Shown piece after piece: positions 34,667-43,073 of a stretch of DNA of 64,000 nt. The notes beneath the pieces were generated by a model. It had not been told where the DNA came from. It did not search any database and saw nothing but the letters and a program-made list of their open reading frames with translations. How positions within the stretch are numbered: position 1 is the first letter of the stretch; each line of letters opens with the position of its first letter. Both the position numbers and the translations under genes were made by a program. Source of the DNA: PNON01 sp964387025 (GTDB taxonomy: Bacteria > Chloroflexota > Anaerolineae > Anaerolineales > Anaerolineaceae); NCBI GenBank assembly GCA_964387025.1, contig CAYLUZ010000006.1, positions 62,001-126,000 of the forward strand. Direction: 5' to 3'.

Positions 34667-34845
34667 GCGGTGTGTAAATAATCTGGAAGGTTACTTGAGC
34701 AGACTCTTACATTCTATATGAGTATCACATAGTCGAATTATTGATAATGTGCAGCGAATTGACGTTGGAGGATTTCTCTCAGGAAAATTAAGTTACCCGG
34801 AAGACTAAGTAGCAATTTTCATTCATGACAGGAAAGGTCAATTAT

Positions 34846-35577
34846 ATGAACAATGATATTCAAGCAATATTTCTTGACCTTGGCAATACTTTGAGATTAT
34901 TGGTGAAAGACGACGAATATCAGGCAATTGCCCGCCAAAAAATTGTCGATCTCCTTGGGACGGATGAAAAACCCGACAAGTATTGTGAAATTCTTAATGA
35001 AAGATATAAAGCTTATCGGGTGTGGGCATTTGAAAACTTGACCGAAGCACCTGAGGTTGATCTTTGGACTAAATGGTTGTCACCCGAAATAGATGCTAGA
35101 AAGATCGCACCTTTGGCCGTGGAATTGACATATCAATTTCGCCAAACAAATGGTCGTAGAATCCTAGTGGATAATGGGCGTGAAGTAGTAATGGAATTAC
35201 ACCGACGTGGTTATATATTAGGTATTATTAGCAACTTAATTTCGACCAAAGAAATTCCCGAATGGCTGGATAATGATGGGTTCACGCCTTATTTCAAGTC
35301 CGTTGTTCTTTCTTCTGTTTTTGGAAAGCGAAAACCAGATCCCGCAATTTATCATGAAGCGGTTTCATTAGCTGGGGTTAAACCAGCGAATTGCGCTTAT
35401 GTAGGGGACAACCTGAAACGCGATGTAACCGGCACACGTGAAGCCGGTTTTGGCGAGGTGATCATCATGATCTCACCTCAAGAATTATCCCAGGCCACAA
35501 TTACTGATGAAAATCGACCCGACACGATCATTAATGAATTTCGCGAGCTTCTGAATATTTTCCCTGAGCGAAAGTAG
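34846..35577 (+). CDS. HAD-superfamily hydrolase 2 (motif I DLGNT)
   Basis: A 243-residue paralogue of the preceding HAD protein. The start at 34846 (MNNDIQAIFLD) is preferred over an upstream in-frame ATG at 34825 because GGAAAGG lies 8 nt before it and the paralogue begins the same way. Motif I is FLDLGNTL (Gly at the second-Asp position), motif II GIISNL, motif III KRKPDPAIY and motif IV YVGDNLKRD. It follows the first HAD gene after 179 nt in which no terminator or firm promoter was seen, and precedes the permuted mutase by 6 nt. Confidence 0.88.
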   Translation: MNNDIQAIFLDLGNTLRLLVKDDEYQAIARQKIVDLLGTDEKPDKYCEILNERYKAYRVWAFENLTEAPEVDLWTKWLSPEIDARKIAPLAVELTYQFRQTNGRRILVDNGREVVMELHRRGYILGIISNLISTKEIPEWLDNDGFTPYFKSVVLSSVFGKRKPDPAIYHEAVSLAGVKPANCAYVGDNLKRDVTGTREAGFGEVIIMISPQELSQATITDENRPDTIINEFRELLNIFPERK

Positions 35578-35583
35578 GAAATC

Positions 35584-37191
35584 ATGGTCCAAAAGGAATT
35601 AGTAAAATCAGCAGATAATCCTCCCCGAGGATCAGCTGCAATTGCGAATACTGTCAGGGACCTCTATAAAGAGGGCCAGACAGATTACTCTCTGGACCCG
35701 ATAGTTTTAATAGATAATCATGGCATTCCTATTGGCCGAATTACAAATGGCGACTCAGTAATTTTTTGTTGCCGCCGGGGAGAGCGCGAGATTGAATTGA
35801 CTGAAGCATTTACAGAAGTTGGCTTCCCCCACTTTCCGCGCCCTGACCTCCAAAATCTGACATTTGTCATCCTGACTCTCTATCACGAAAAATTCAAGGA
35901 TTTACCGGTCGCATTTGCTCCATCAAAGATAATGGAAACACTCGGAGAAACGATAAGTCGAGCCGGCTTGTCTCAATTACACACTGCTGAATCAGAAAAA
36001 TTTTCGCATGTCACATTCTTTTTTAATGGGGGCAATAACCAACCCTTCAAAGGTGAAACCGATATCCGCATTCCAACGATCAAAGGAATTCCTTTCGATC
36101 AGGTACCCGGGATGAGCCTTGAAGAAGTTGCAGATCAAGTATTGGATGGAATAACGAAACAATACGACTTTATTGTGACCAATTTTGCCAATGGAGACGT
36201 TATTGGTCATACTTCGAATCGTGAAGCCAAGATCCAATGCGCCTCAATTGTTGATGGACAACTTGGGCGTGTGGTGGATGCAGCTCTCACTGCCGATTAT
36301 GTTACCATCATTACTGCCGATCACGGCAATCTGGAAGAAATGACCAACCCCGATGGGACACCCCATGTGGCTCATACAACGAACCACGTCTCATGTATCT
36401 TGATAGATCCACGTTCACCAGGAGCCTTTGATCGAAGGGATGGGGTATTAGCTGATGTCGCTCCAACTGTTTTATCAGCATTAGGTGTCACCCAGCCAAC
36501 TTCAATGCTTGGCGAGAATATTGCTGGTAATCATAACTGGGTAGGGAAAAGAAAGGTATTCCTCGTCATTCTGGATGGTTGGGGAAATGGGAAGAAGGAT
36601 GAAACCAACCCAATTTTCCTTGCCCAAACTCCAGTCTGGGACTCATTGATCCAACAATACCCAAATTGTCAATTACAGGCATCGGGTGAAGCAGTGGGAT
36701 TGAAATCTGGAAAAGCTGGAAACTCCGAAGCTGGCCATATTAATATTGGCACAGGCCGCGTGGTACTTCAAGACGATGTCCGTCTGGATTTGGCGATGAA
36801 AGACGGATCTTTCTATTCCAATGAGATTCTTTGCCAGGCTATTGAAGACACAAAAAATAGGGGATCATCCCTGCATCTGATAGGGCTGCTCACAGAAAAA
36901 AGTTCCCATGGTTCCATTGATTATCCTTTAGCAGTCTTGAAAATGGCAAAGGATAATGGTTTGGACAGGGTCTTCGTGCATGTAATTTTTGATGGCCGAA
37001 GTACAGAACCTGGCAGTGCTCCAATCCTTCTGGAAAAGCTGGAAACGCAGGTAAATGAGATCGGTATTGGACAGGTTGTTACCGGTATTGGTCGAGGTAT
37101 TGCCCTTGATCGGGATGGAAATTATGGCAAGATCCAACGCGCCTTTGACGCATTTGTCAGCGGTGTCGGTACAAAATGCATCAATGAATGA
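35584..37191 (+). CDS. Circularly permuted cofactor-independent phosphoglycerate mutase-like enzyme
   Basis: A 535-residue member of the GpmI family with its halves exchanged. Residues about 15-315 match canonical GpmI from roughly residue 215 to the C-terminus: DSVIFCCRRGEREIE, SEKFSHVTFFFNGG, NFANGDVIGHTS, TADHGNLEEM and HVAHTTNH. Residues 322-525 match the canonical N-terminal half: KVFLVILDGWG, AGNSEAGHINIGTGR, FDGRSTEPGSAP and GIGRGIALDRDGN. The junction runs from the normal C-terminal SALGVTQPTSMLGE through GNHNWVG into the normal N-terminus. All metal- and phosphate-binding positions I can place are kept (D205, H209, D246, H247, H264, D331, S381, K139, R65, R68, R472, R504). It should interconvert 3- and 2-phosphoglycerate or a related phosphoester. 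The archaeal-type mutase gene follows directly. Confidence 0.9.
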   Translation: MVQKELVKSADNPPRGSAAIANTVRDLYKEGQTDYSLDPIVLIDNHGIPIGRITNGDSVIFCCRRGEREIELTEAFTEVGFPHFPRPDLQNLTFVILTLYHEKFKDLPVAFAPSKIMETLGETISRAGLSQLHTAESEKFSHVTFFFNGGNNQPFKGETDIRIPTIKGIPFDQVPGMSLEEVADQVLDGITKQYDFIVTNFANGDVIGHTSNREAKIQCASIVDGQLGRVVDAALTADYVTIITADHGNLEEMTNPDGTPHVAHTTNHVSCILIDPRSPGAFDRRDGVLADVAPTVLSALGVTQPTSMLGENIAGNHNWVGKRKVFLVILDGWGNGKKDETNPIFLAQTPVWDSLIQQYPNCQLQASGEAVGLKSGKAGNSEAGHINIGTGRVVLQDDVRLDLAMKDGSFYSNEILCQAIEDTKNRGSSLHLIGLLTEKSSHGSIDYPLAVLKMAKDNGLDRVFVHVIFDGRSTEPGSAPILLEKLETQVNEIGIGQVVTGIGRGIALDRDGNYGKIQRAFDAFVSGVGTKCINE

Positions 37192-37206
37192 TTTGGAGGG
37201 GTTTCA

Positions 37207-38418
37207 ATGGATCTCAAATTTCTGCAAAACTTGGTCATACCCGCAAAAACAAAAATTGCTATGATCATTATGGATGGATTGGGTGGTTTACCGCTCGAAC
37301 CGGGAGGAAAAACTGAATTAGAGACTGCAAAAACGCCTAATCTTGACGCCTTGGCAGAATTGTCTGCTTTAGGTTTATCAGTCCCGGTTGGACCAGGAAT
37401 TACGGTGGAGAGCGGTCCTGGGCATCTCGGGCTTTTTGGGTATGATCCTATAGAGTATAGAATAGGACGAGGTGTTCTGGAAGCTGTAGGTCTTGATCTC
37501 GATTTACAACCAAACGATGTCGCGGTTCGCGGGAACTATTGTTCGGTCAATGATGCAGGAATAGTAACAGACCGACGGGCAGGAAGAATTCCTACAGCGA
37601 TTAGTGTGGAATTATCAAAACTACTAACGACCAAAATTGAAGACACCACGTTTACTGTTGAAACAGTTAAAGAACATCGTTTGTCAATAGTAATGCGTGG
37701 TCCAGGTTTAGGTAGTGCGGTGATAGGATCTGATCCTAATAAAAATGGTTTACTCCCTTTTCCCATCAAAGCTCGCAACAAAGGCTCGGAAAGAACGGTT
37801 CAGCTAGCAAAAATATTTGTCGAAAGATCGCGAAAAATTCTTGTTGACTATCAACCCAAACAACCAGCCAATATGATTCTTCTAAGAGGCTTTGATCATT
37901 ACCCGAATTTCCCATCCTTCCAGGAATTGTATGGATTGAATGCTGCTTGTATTGCGATTTACCCGACATATCGCGGAATTGCGCAATTGGTTGGTATGCA
38001 AGTCCTTAGGGTTGAAGGGACTATGTTGAAAGATGAATTTGAATTGTTGGAAAAGAGTTGGAACGACTTTGACTTCTTTTATTTACATGTCAAGGATACT
38101 GATCTTGCTGGTGAGGATGGAGACTTTAAGCGTAAAGTACGTATCATTGAAGAAGTGGATGGCCTAATTCCACGGGTGCTGGCGCTCAATCCGGATGTGG
38201 TCATTGTAAGCGGGGATCACTCGACGCCGGCAACATTAAAATCCCACTCATGGCATCCTGTTCCTACTCTGATATTTAGTAAAAATGTCCGGGCTGATGG
38301 AATTGCTGAATTTGGGGAACGAGTCTGCTCGCATGGCAGTCTCGGTGTGTTTCCAGCCAAACATATCATGCCTATAGCTCTCGCCAATGCCCAGCGCTTT
38401 TCAAAATTTAGTGCCTGA
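37207..38418 (+). CDS. apgM: Archaeal-type cofactor-independent phosphoglycerate mutase (ApgM family)
   Basis: A 403-residue alkaline-phosphatase-superfamily enzyme of the ApgM type. Landmarks are KIAMIIMDGLGGLP (metal-binding Asp), AKTPNLDALA, VESGPGHLGLFGYDPIEYRIGRG, RAGRIPTAI, FFYLHVKDTDLAGEDGD and IVSGDHSTPATLKSHSWHPVP. It begins 15 nt after the permuted GpmI-like gene behind a strong ribosome binding site (GGAGGGG). Having two unrelated-looking mutases side by side, next to kinases and HAD proteins, suggests at least one works on something other than glycolytic phosphoglycerate. The family call is firm; the substrate is not. Confidence 0.92.
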   Translation: MDLKFLQNLVIPAKTKIAMIIMDGLGGLPLEPGGKTELETAKTPNLDALAELSALGLSVPVGPGITVESGPGHLGLFGYDPIEYRIGRGVLEAVGLDLDLQPNDVAVRGNYCSVNDAGIVTDRRAGRIPTAISVELSKLLTTKIEDTTFTVETVKEHRLSIVMRGPGLGSAVIGSDPNKNGLLPFPIKARNKGSERTVQLAKIFVERSRKILVDYQPKQPANMILLRGFDHYPNFPSFQELYGLNAACIAIYPTYRGIAQLVGMQVLRVEGTMLKDEFELLEKSWNDFDFFYLHVKDTDLAGEDGDFKRKVRIIEEVDGLIPRVLALNPDVVIVSGDHSTPATLKSHSWHPVPTLIFSKNVRADGIAEFGERVCSHGSLGVFPAKHIMPIALANAQRFSKFSA

Positions 38419-38515
38419 TTTAGTCTTAAATACAATTAAGGATAAGTAGGAACTGGGCAGGATTTGTCAGCTCAGAGTAATCTATACAATCAAATCATAC
38501 TTAAGGAATTGCTTT

Positions 38516-39706
38516 ATGATCAAATCAATTTTAGAAAATAAAGAAGCCTTCTCAGAAAAATTATTCGAAATCATGAAAGAAATTAATTCCGGAATATCAA
38601 ATTTGGAATTATATGAATTTCGTTATGGGATGCTTGAATTGATTCCCGAAAATGGTTGGCAATCAATTAAACTGGATGGGAAAGAAGAAATCGATTCCCG
38701 AATCGGCAATCGAAAATTCTTTGACAGTATTAAAGCTAAACCCACGGCTTGGGACAAAATAGTGTTGGATGACCAAGTATTACGGCTAACTCAGATGATT
38801 TTTGTCGGTCTTGTATCTGGTGAATATTCACCAGACTGGGTAAATGAGCATTTCTACTTTGATATTCGTGGATTTTATTTCCTGGTTCGCACAAAATATT
38901 TCACTGAAAACGTTCTGAAATATTTTGGAGGCAAACCCATTAAGCAATTTGAGAAAAAACAGAAATCATTTGATCGCAGCCAGGATATTGGTTATAAGGA
39001 CTTTAAAGAAGCAAATCAGGAAGTGGATGACTTATTCATAGTGAGTGTAAAGAAAATAATAGCTGCACGCGGTACACCGATCATGATTGCCATTGCCGGA
39101 CCAACCGCGGCCGGGAAAACCGAAATCGTGGAACGTCTCCGCTCTTCTTTTGAGCAGGATGGTAAACAGGTTACATCAGTTGAATTGGATAATTTCATGA
39201 CTGATAGAGACTATCGCGAAGCCAAGGGAATAGACTCTGAGGGAAAAAGAGCTTTGCATTTTGAGCTTTTTAAACAATGCCTTGAGGATATTACTCATGG
39301 AAAAAGGATCATCACACCCTGCTATAACTTCGTAGATGGCACATCCAGCCACGATCTGAGTGGGAATTTGAAACCAAACCGTATCCCTGTGGAAATTGAA
39401 CCTGCAGATATCATTTTCATAGAAGGTAATTTCCCGTTTTTAATTGAAGAAATTCTGCACTTGATTGGAATAAAAGTGGTTTACCTAACCGATGATCCTA
39501 TCAGATTAAAACGAAAATGGAAACGTGATATCGATCTTCGAAAGAAATATGACATTTCCTATTTACGAAATCGATACTTCAGAGAACAGTTCATCATGGC
39601 TGAGGTAGCCTACATTCCGCAAATGCAGGTTTGTGATATGACCGTTGATACAACCGGGGCAGCCTTATGGGTATCCCCAGAAATTGCAGAAATACTAAAA
39701 AGGTAA
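38516..39706 (+). CDS. P-loop kinase-like protein 1 with unknown N-terminal domain
   Basis: A 396-residue protein. Residues 1-185 form a domain I do not recognise (EFRYGMLELIPENGW, EHFYFDIRGFYFLVRTKYF). Residues 186-396 form a P-loop NTPase of the uridine kinase/phosphoribulokinase group, with Walker A GPTAAGKT (195-202), VELDNFMTDRDYRE as the expected acceptor-binding Asp region, and ADIIFIEGNFPFL as Walker B-like strand. LTDDPIRLKRKWKRD forms an Arg/Lys-rich lid. A small-molecule kinase role is likely, possibly on glycerate, a nucleoside or a sugar. It is followed after 3 nt by a close paralogue. Confidence 0.82.
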   Translation: MIKSILENKEAFSEKLFEIMKEINSGISNLELYEFRYGMLELIPENGWQSIKLDGKEEIDSRIGNRKFFDSIKAKPTAWDKIVLDDQVLRLTQMIFVGLVSGEYSPDWVNEHFYFDIRGFYFLVRTKYFTENVLKYFGGKPIKQFEKKQKSFDRSQDIGYKDFKEANQEVDDLFIVSVKKIIAARGTPIMIAIAGPTAAGKTEIVERLRSSFEQDGKQVTSVELDNFMTDRDYREAKGIDSEGKRALHFELFKQCLEDITHGKRIITPCYNFVDGTSSHDLSGNLKPNRIPVEIEPADIIFIEGNFPFLIEEILHLIGIKVVYLTDDPIRLKRKWKRDIDLRKKYDISYLRNRYFREQFIMAEVAYIPQMQVCDMTVDTTGAALWVSPEIAEILKR

Positions 39707-39709
39707 CTC

Positions 39710-40897
39710 ATGACAGGGTCAAGCAGAATGCACTCTCCGGAAGAATTTTCAGAAATTCTTTTTGAAAGAATGAAGAATATCAATAAAGGCATTAAAGACC
39801 TGGAGTTCTATGAATTCCGTTACGCCTTGGAAAATTTATTCCCGGAAAGCGGCTGGGATACAGTGAAATTGGACAACCAGAAAGAGATAGAGAATCAGAT
39901 CAGTTCCAGAGATTTTTATACTCATATCGAACTAAGGCCGCGGTCTGGAGAAAGCATTTGTTTGGATAAAACCATCATCCAACTTACCGTTATGCTTTTC
40001 GTGGGTTTGATTAAGGATATTTATCCTCTTTCTTGGGTAAAAAAGCATTTTTATTTTGATATTAGGGGATTTTTCTTTTTACCTCGAACTGTTTATTTTA
40101 CGACAGATGTCCTTAATCACTTTGGGAACAAACCTTTTAAGCGATTTACCAGGAAGCAAAAGAGATTAGAACCTTTCCAGGGTGTCGGGTACAGAGACTT
40201 TAAAGAAGCAAATACTGAAATTGATCAAGCATTTGTTGACCTAGTAAAGAAACTAATCGATCTTCGGGGAACCCCCATACTGATTACCCTTGCTGGTCCT
40301 ACTGCTGCCGGGAAGACTGAAATCACTGAACGCCTGTTTAATATTCTTCGTCAATCGGGCAAGAAGATCACAACAATTGAAGTGGACAATTTCCTCCTAG
40401 ACAGAGAATATAGGGATGATAAACCCATGGGGAAAGAATCAACGCACTTTGATATGTTTATTAATAGTCTGGCAGAAATTCTTAAAGGCAAGAAAGTATT
40501 TATCCCAAGGTATGATTTTGTGAACGCTACATCAAGCCACGATCTGGATGGCAAGTTGAAGGATGGCTGTACACCACTTGAGATAGAACCCGCTGATATT
40601 ATTTTCATGGAAGGTAATTTTCCTTTTCACATCCAGGAGCTGACAAATTTGATCGGTATAAATGCCGTATATTTAACCGATGATCCTATCCGGTTGAAAC
40701 GTAAATGGAAGAGAGATATTGACTACCGGAAGAAATACGATCCATCTTACTTTCGGAACAGGTATTTCCGGACTCAGTTCTTAAGAGCTCAGGATATATA
40801 TTTGCCTTTGATGACGGTTTGTGACATAGTTGTCAATACCACAGGTGCATCACTCTGGGTTACACCTGAGATTATTAAGGTATTGAATAAGGGATAG
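39710..40897 (+). CDS. P-loop kinase-like protein 2 (tandem paralogue)
   Basis: A 395-residue paralogue of the preceding gene with the same two-part build: the unknown N-terminal domain (EFRYALENLFPESGW, KHFYFDIRGFFFLPRTVYF) and a C-terminal P-loop domain. That domain has GPTAAGKTE, VDNFLLDREYRD, ADIIFMEGNFPFH and LTDDPIRLKRKWKRD. The strong conservation of both parts suggests both copies function, perhaps as a heterodimer or on related substrates. The ribosome binding site AAAGG precedes the ATG at 39710. The next gene, a HAD protein, begins 8 nt after its stop, consistent with one operon. Confidence 0.82.
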   Translation: MTGSSRMHSPEEFSEILFERMKNINKGIKDLEFYEFRYALENLFPESGWDTVKLDNQKEIENQISSRDFYTHIELRPRSGESICLDKTIIQLTVMLFVGLIKDIYPLSWVKKHFYFDIRGFFFLPRTVYFTTDVLNHFGNKPFKRFTRKQKRLEPFQGVGYRDFKEANTEIDQAFVDLVKKLIDLRGTPILITLAGPTAAGKTEITERLFNILRQSGKKITTIEVDNFLLDREYRDDKPMGKESTHFDMFINSLAEILKGKKVFIPRYDFVNATSSHDLDGKLKDGCTPLEIEPADIIFMEGNFPFHIQELTNLIGINAVYLTDDPIRLKRKWKRDIDYRKKYDPSYFRNRYFRTQFLRAQDIYLPLMTVCDIVVNTTGASLWVTPEIIKVLNKG

Positions 40898-40905
40898 AGT
40901 CCGGG

Positions 40906-41667
40906 ATGGTAATTCCAGATATAGCAGTAAATAATACTGAAGCCATTTTATTTGATATTAATGGCACATTGAGGGTGCGAGAACTTCACGCACCAACTCA
41001 GTGTGCTGCTATCGCCCGTCTCCAGGAATTACTTGAATTAGATGATATTGCTGAATCATTTTGGGAAGAATTGACCCTGCGACACAAAGCATACGGTACC
41101 TGGGCTCAGCAAAATTTGATTCAATTGTCTGAGGAGGAGATATGGACACGCTGGATCTTACCTGATTTCCCATCTTCACAGATCGAACCTGTCGCCGCAG
41201 AATTAACTCTTCTCTGGAGTGAGCGTAAAGGTCGGACAGTTCCTAGACCAGGTGCTAATGAAACCCTCGTCGAGCTGAAACAACGGGGGTATCGCCTTGG
41301 TGTTATCAGTAATAGCATGTCAACATTGGATGTTCCACGTAGTTTGGATCGTTATGGTTGGGCAGAATATTTTGAAGTAGTGGTACTATCCTCCTTTATT
41401 AAATTTCGGAAACCATCCCCGAAACCATTTTTTGAAGCTCTTCGTTCATTAGATATTGATCCCGGCAAGTGTGCGTATGTCGGAAATCGGATTTCAAAAG
41501 ATCTTGTTGGTTGTAAGGAGGCTGGTTTTGGGCTAGGTATCTTTCTCGAACCGCCTGAGAATCCGCAAAGTGTTGAAGTAGATTTAGCCATCCAACCCGA
41601 CCTGGTCATCCGATCGTTAAGTGAACTTCTCAAAATATTTAAGGATAGGAAGAACTCCTTAATATGA
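40906..41667 (+). CDS. HAD-superfamily protein 3 with degenerate motifs I and IV
   Basis: A 253-residue HAD-fold protein. Motif I is ILFDINGTLRV, so the second Asp is replaced by Asn. Motif II is GVISNS, motif III FRKPSPKPF and motif IV YVGNRISKD, where the first metal-binding Asp has become Asn. With two substitutions at catalytic positions, activity is doubtful; a regulatory or binding role is possible. It overlaps the MFS exporter gene by 4 nt and follows the kinase pair by 8 nt, so it belongs to the same transcript. Confidence 0.85.
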   Translation: MVIPDIAVNNTEAILFDINGTLRVRELHAPTQCAAIARLQELLELDDIAESFWEELTLRHKAYGTWAQQNLIQLSEEEIWTRWILPDFPSSQIEPVAAELTLLWSERKGRTVPRPGANETLVELKQRGYRLGVISNSMSTLDVPRSLDRYGWAEYFEVVVLSSFIKFRKPSPKPFFEALRSLDIDPGKCAYVGNRISKDLVGCKEAGFGLGIFLEPPENPQSVEVDLAIQPDLVIRSLSELLKIFKDRKNSLI

Positions 41668-42920
41668 TCGTACCTCCTGCATTTAGATCCAAAAATTTCC
41701 GCCTGTATTGGACCGGTCATTTAATTTCCATCGCCGGTTCACAAATGCAGCTATGGTCGATTTATTGGCATCTACGTACCCTATCAGACCAGCCGGTAAT
41801 TATCAGTGGAATAGGGTTGGCCAGGTTTCTTCCAATCATTTTCCTTTCATTAATTGCCGGAGTTGTTGCAGATCGATATGACCGTCGAAAACTTACGATC
41901 TTGACCCAACTCGCTCTTGGGTTGGTCGCGACAGTTTTGGGTGTCATGACTTTCCGTGAGAATGTTACTATTTGGTTGATATTTGGATTAATGATAGTCC
42001 AGTCCGTAGCTGTAGCTTTTGATGTCCCTGCACGACAGGCGTTAATTCCGTCCCTCGTTCCACGTGAGGATCTCCCGAGTGCCTACAGCCTTAATTCCAT
42101 TGCATCAAAAGTTGGAGGAATTCTTGGTCCTGGAATTTCAGGGATCGTAATTGCTTATCTTGGCTTGGAATGGGCTTATTGGATCAATGCCATCTCATAT
42201 ATTGCTGTCATAATTGCATTGCTGGCCATGGGGAATATATCCATTGTCAAACAAGTAAGGACGTACTCCCTGCAAACGACTTTCGGTGACATTAAGGCTG
42301 GCATATCCTTTATCAAAAATTCCCCGGTTATCTTGTCGGCCATGATCCTTGACTTTTTTGGTACATTTTTTTCCTCAGCTAATACTTTGCTTCCATTTGT
42401 AGCCAGAGACATCCTCCATGTGGGACCGATTCAATACGGTTGGCTCTCCGCTTCACAATCCATAGGTACTCTGATGATTGGTATTTATGTTTCACAAAAA
42501 CGTAATTTATATAAACAGGGAATGACGATAGCTATATCCATAATTCTCTTTGGATTGGCAACCATCCTATTCGGGCTATCAACATCTTTTTGGCTGACAA
42601 TGGCAGCGCTCATACTAATTGGAGTTTTCGACGGGTTGAGTTCCATAATTCGGAATATATTGCGCCAGGTGCTCACTCCCGATGAGATGCGTGGGAGGAT
42701 GATGAGCATTACCCAAATTTTCTTCAAGGGTGGACCTCAACTGGGAGAAGTTGAATCAGGTATAATCGCCCAGTTGTTCAGCCCCCCGGTGGCAATCATA
42801 ACGGGGGGAATTGGTTGCGTGATTGCATCGTTGTTAGTCCTAAGAAAATATCCACAACTGTGGCACTACAATGGTGATGAGCAAATAGCCGTGAAACAAT
42901 CACCTGTATCAATTCGTTGA
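41664..42920 (+). CDS. MFS transporter, EntS/MFS_3-like exporter
   Basis: A 418-residue membrane protein with about twelve helices. The N-terminus FRSKNFRLYWTGHLISIAGSQMQ, the loop AGVVADRYDRRKLTILTQ and the central DVPARQALIPSLVPREDLPSAYSLNS are characteristic of the MFS_3 group, which includes the enterobactin exporter. The late motif VLTPDEMRGRMMSI also fits. It overlaps the HAD gene by 4 nt and is the last gene before the regulator's promoter. In this setting it may export a product or intermediate of the island, which is inference. Confidence 0.9.
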   Translation: MIVPPAFRSKNFRLYWTGHLISIAGSQMQLWSIYWHLRTLSDQPVIISGIGLARFLPIIFLSLIAGVVADRYDRRKLTILTQLALGLVATVLGVMTFRENVTIWLIFGLMIVQSVAVAFDVPARQALIPSLVPREDLPSAYSLNSIASKVGGILGPGISGIVIAYLGLEWAYWINAISYIAVIIALLAMGNISIVKQVRTYSLQTTFGDIKAGISFIKNSPVILSAMILDFFGTFFSSANTLLPFVARDILHVGPIQYGWLSASQSIGTLMIGIYVSQKRNLYKQGMTIAISIILFGLATILFGLSTSFWLTMAALILIGVFDGLSSIIRNILRQVLTPDEMRGRMMSITQIFFKGGPQLGEVESGIIAQLFSPPVAIITGGIGCVIASLLVLRKYPQLWHYNGDEQIAVKQSPVSIR

Positions 42921-42971
42921 CCGATGCAACACTCACACAATTTCTTGATAACTAATTTACTTAACTAATCC

Positions 42972-43000
42972 TTGCAATTTTCTATATTTTGTTGTAAGAT
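42972..43000 (+). promoter_or_regulatory. Promoter P2 of the regulator-transporter operon
   Basis: TTGCAA (42972-42977) and TAAGAT (42995-43000) are 17 nt apart. The block is alignable with promoter P1 (33813-33841) over the -35, the T-rich spacer and the leader. Confidence 0.7.
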
Positions 43001-43011
43001 ATTACAAATGC

Positions 43012-43035
43012 AAGTTATATTTCAATTTATAACTT
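43012..43035. promoter_or_regulatory. Inverted repeat, candidate RpiR operator
   Basis: AAGTTATA (43012-43019) and TATAACTT (43028-43035) are perfect inverted arms with an 8-nt spacer, just downstream of the -10 box. The same region ends with the AGTAAAACAATATT element (43042-43055) found at promoter P1. Autoregulation by the following gene is inferred. Confidence 0.55.
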
Positions 43036-43073
43036 CTTGCAAGTAAAACAATATTTCGACAAAAGGTGTTCTT

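Noticed and set aside
35584..37191. The permuted mutase as a pseudogene or chimera of two partial genes
   Set aside because: One intact frame covers the whole canonical sequence once, with all catalytic residues and a sensible linker, so a functional permutant is the better reading.
37055..37264. 69-codon plus-strand frame spanning the junction of the two mutase genes
   Set aside because: Out-of-frame shadow of two well-supported coding regions.
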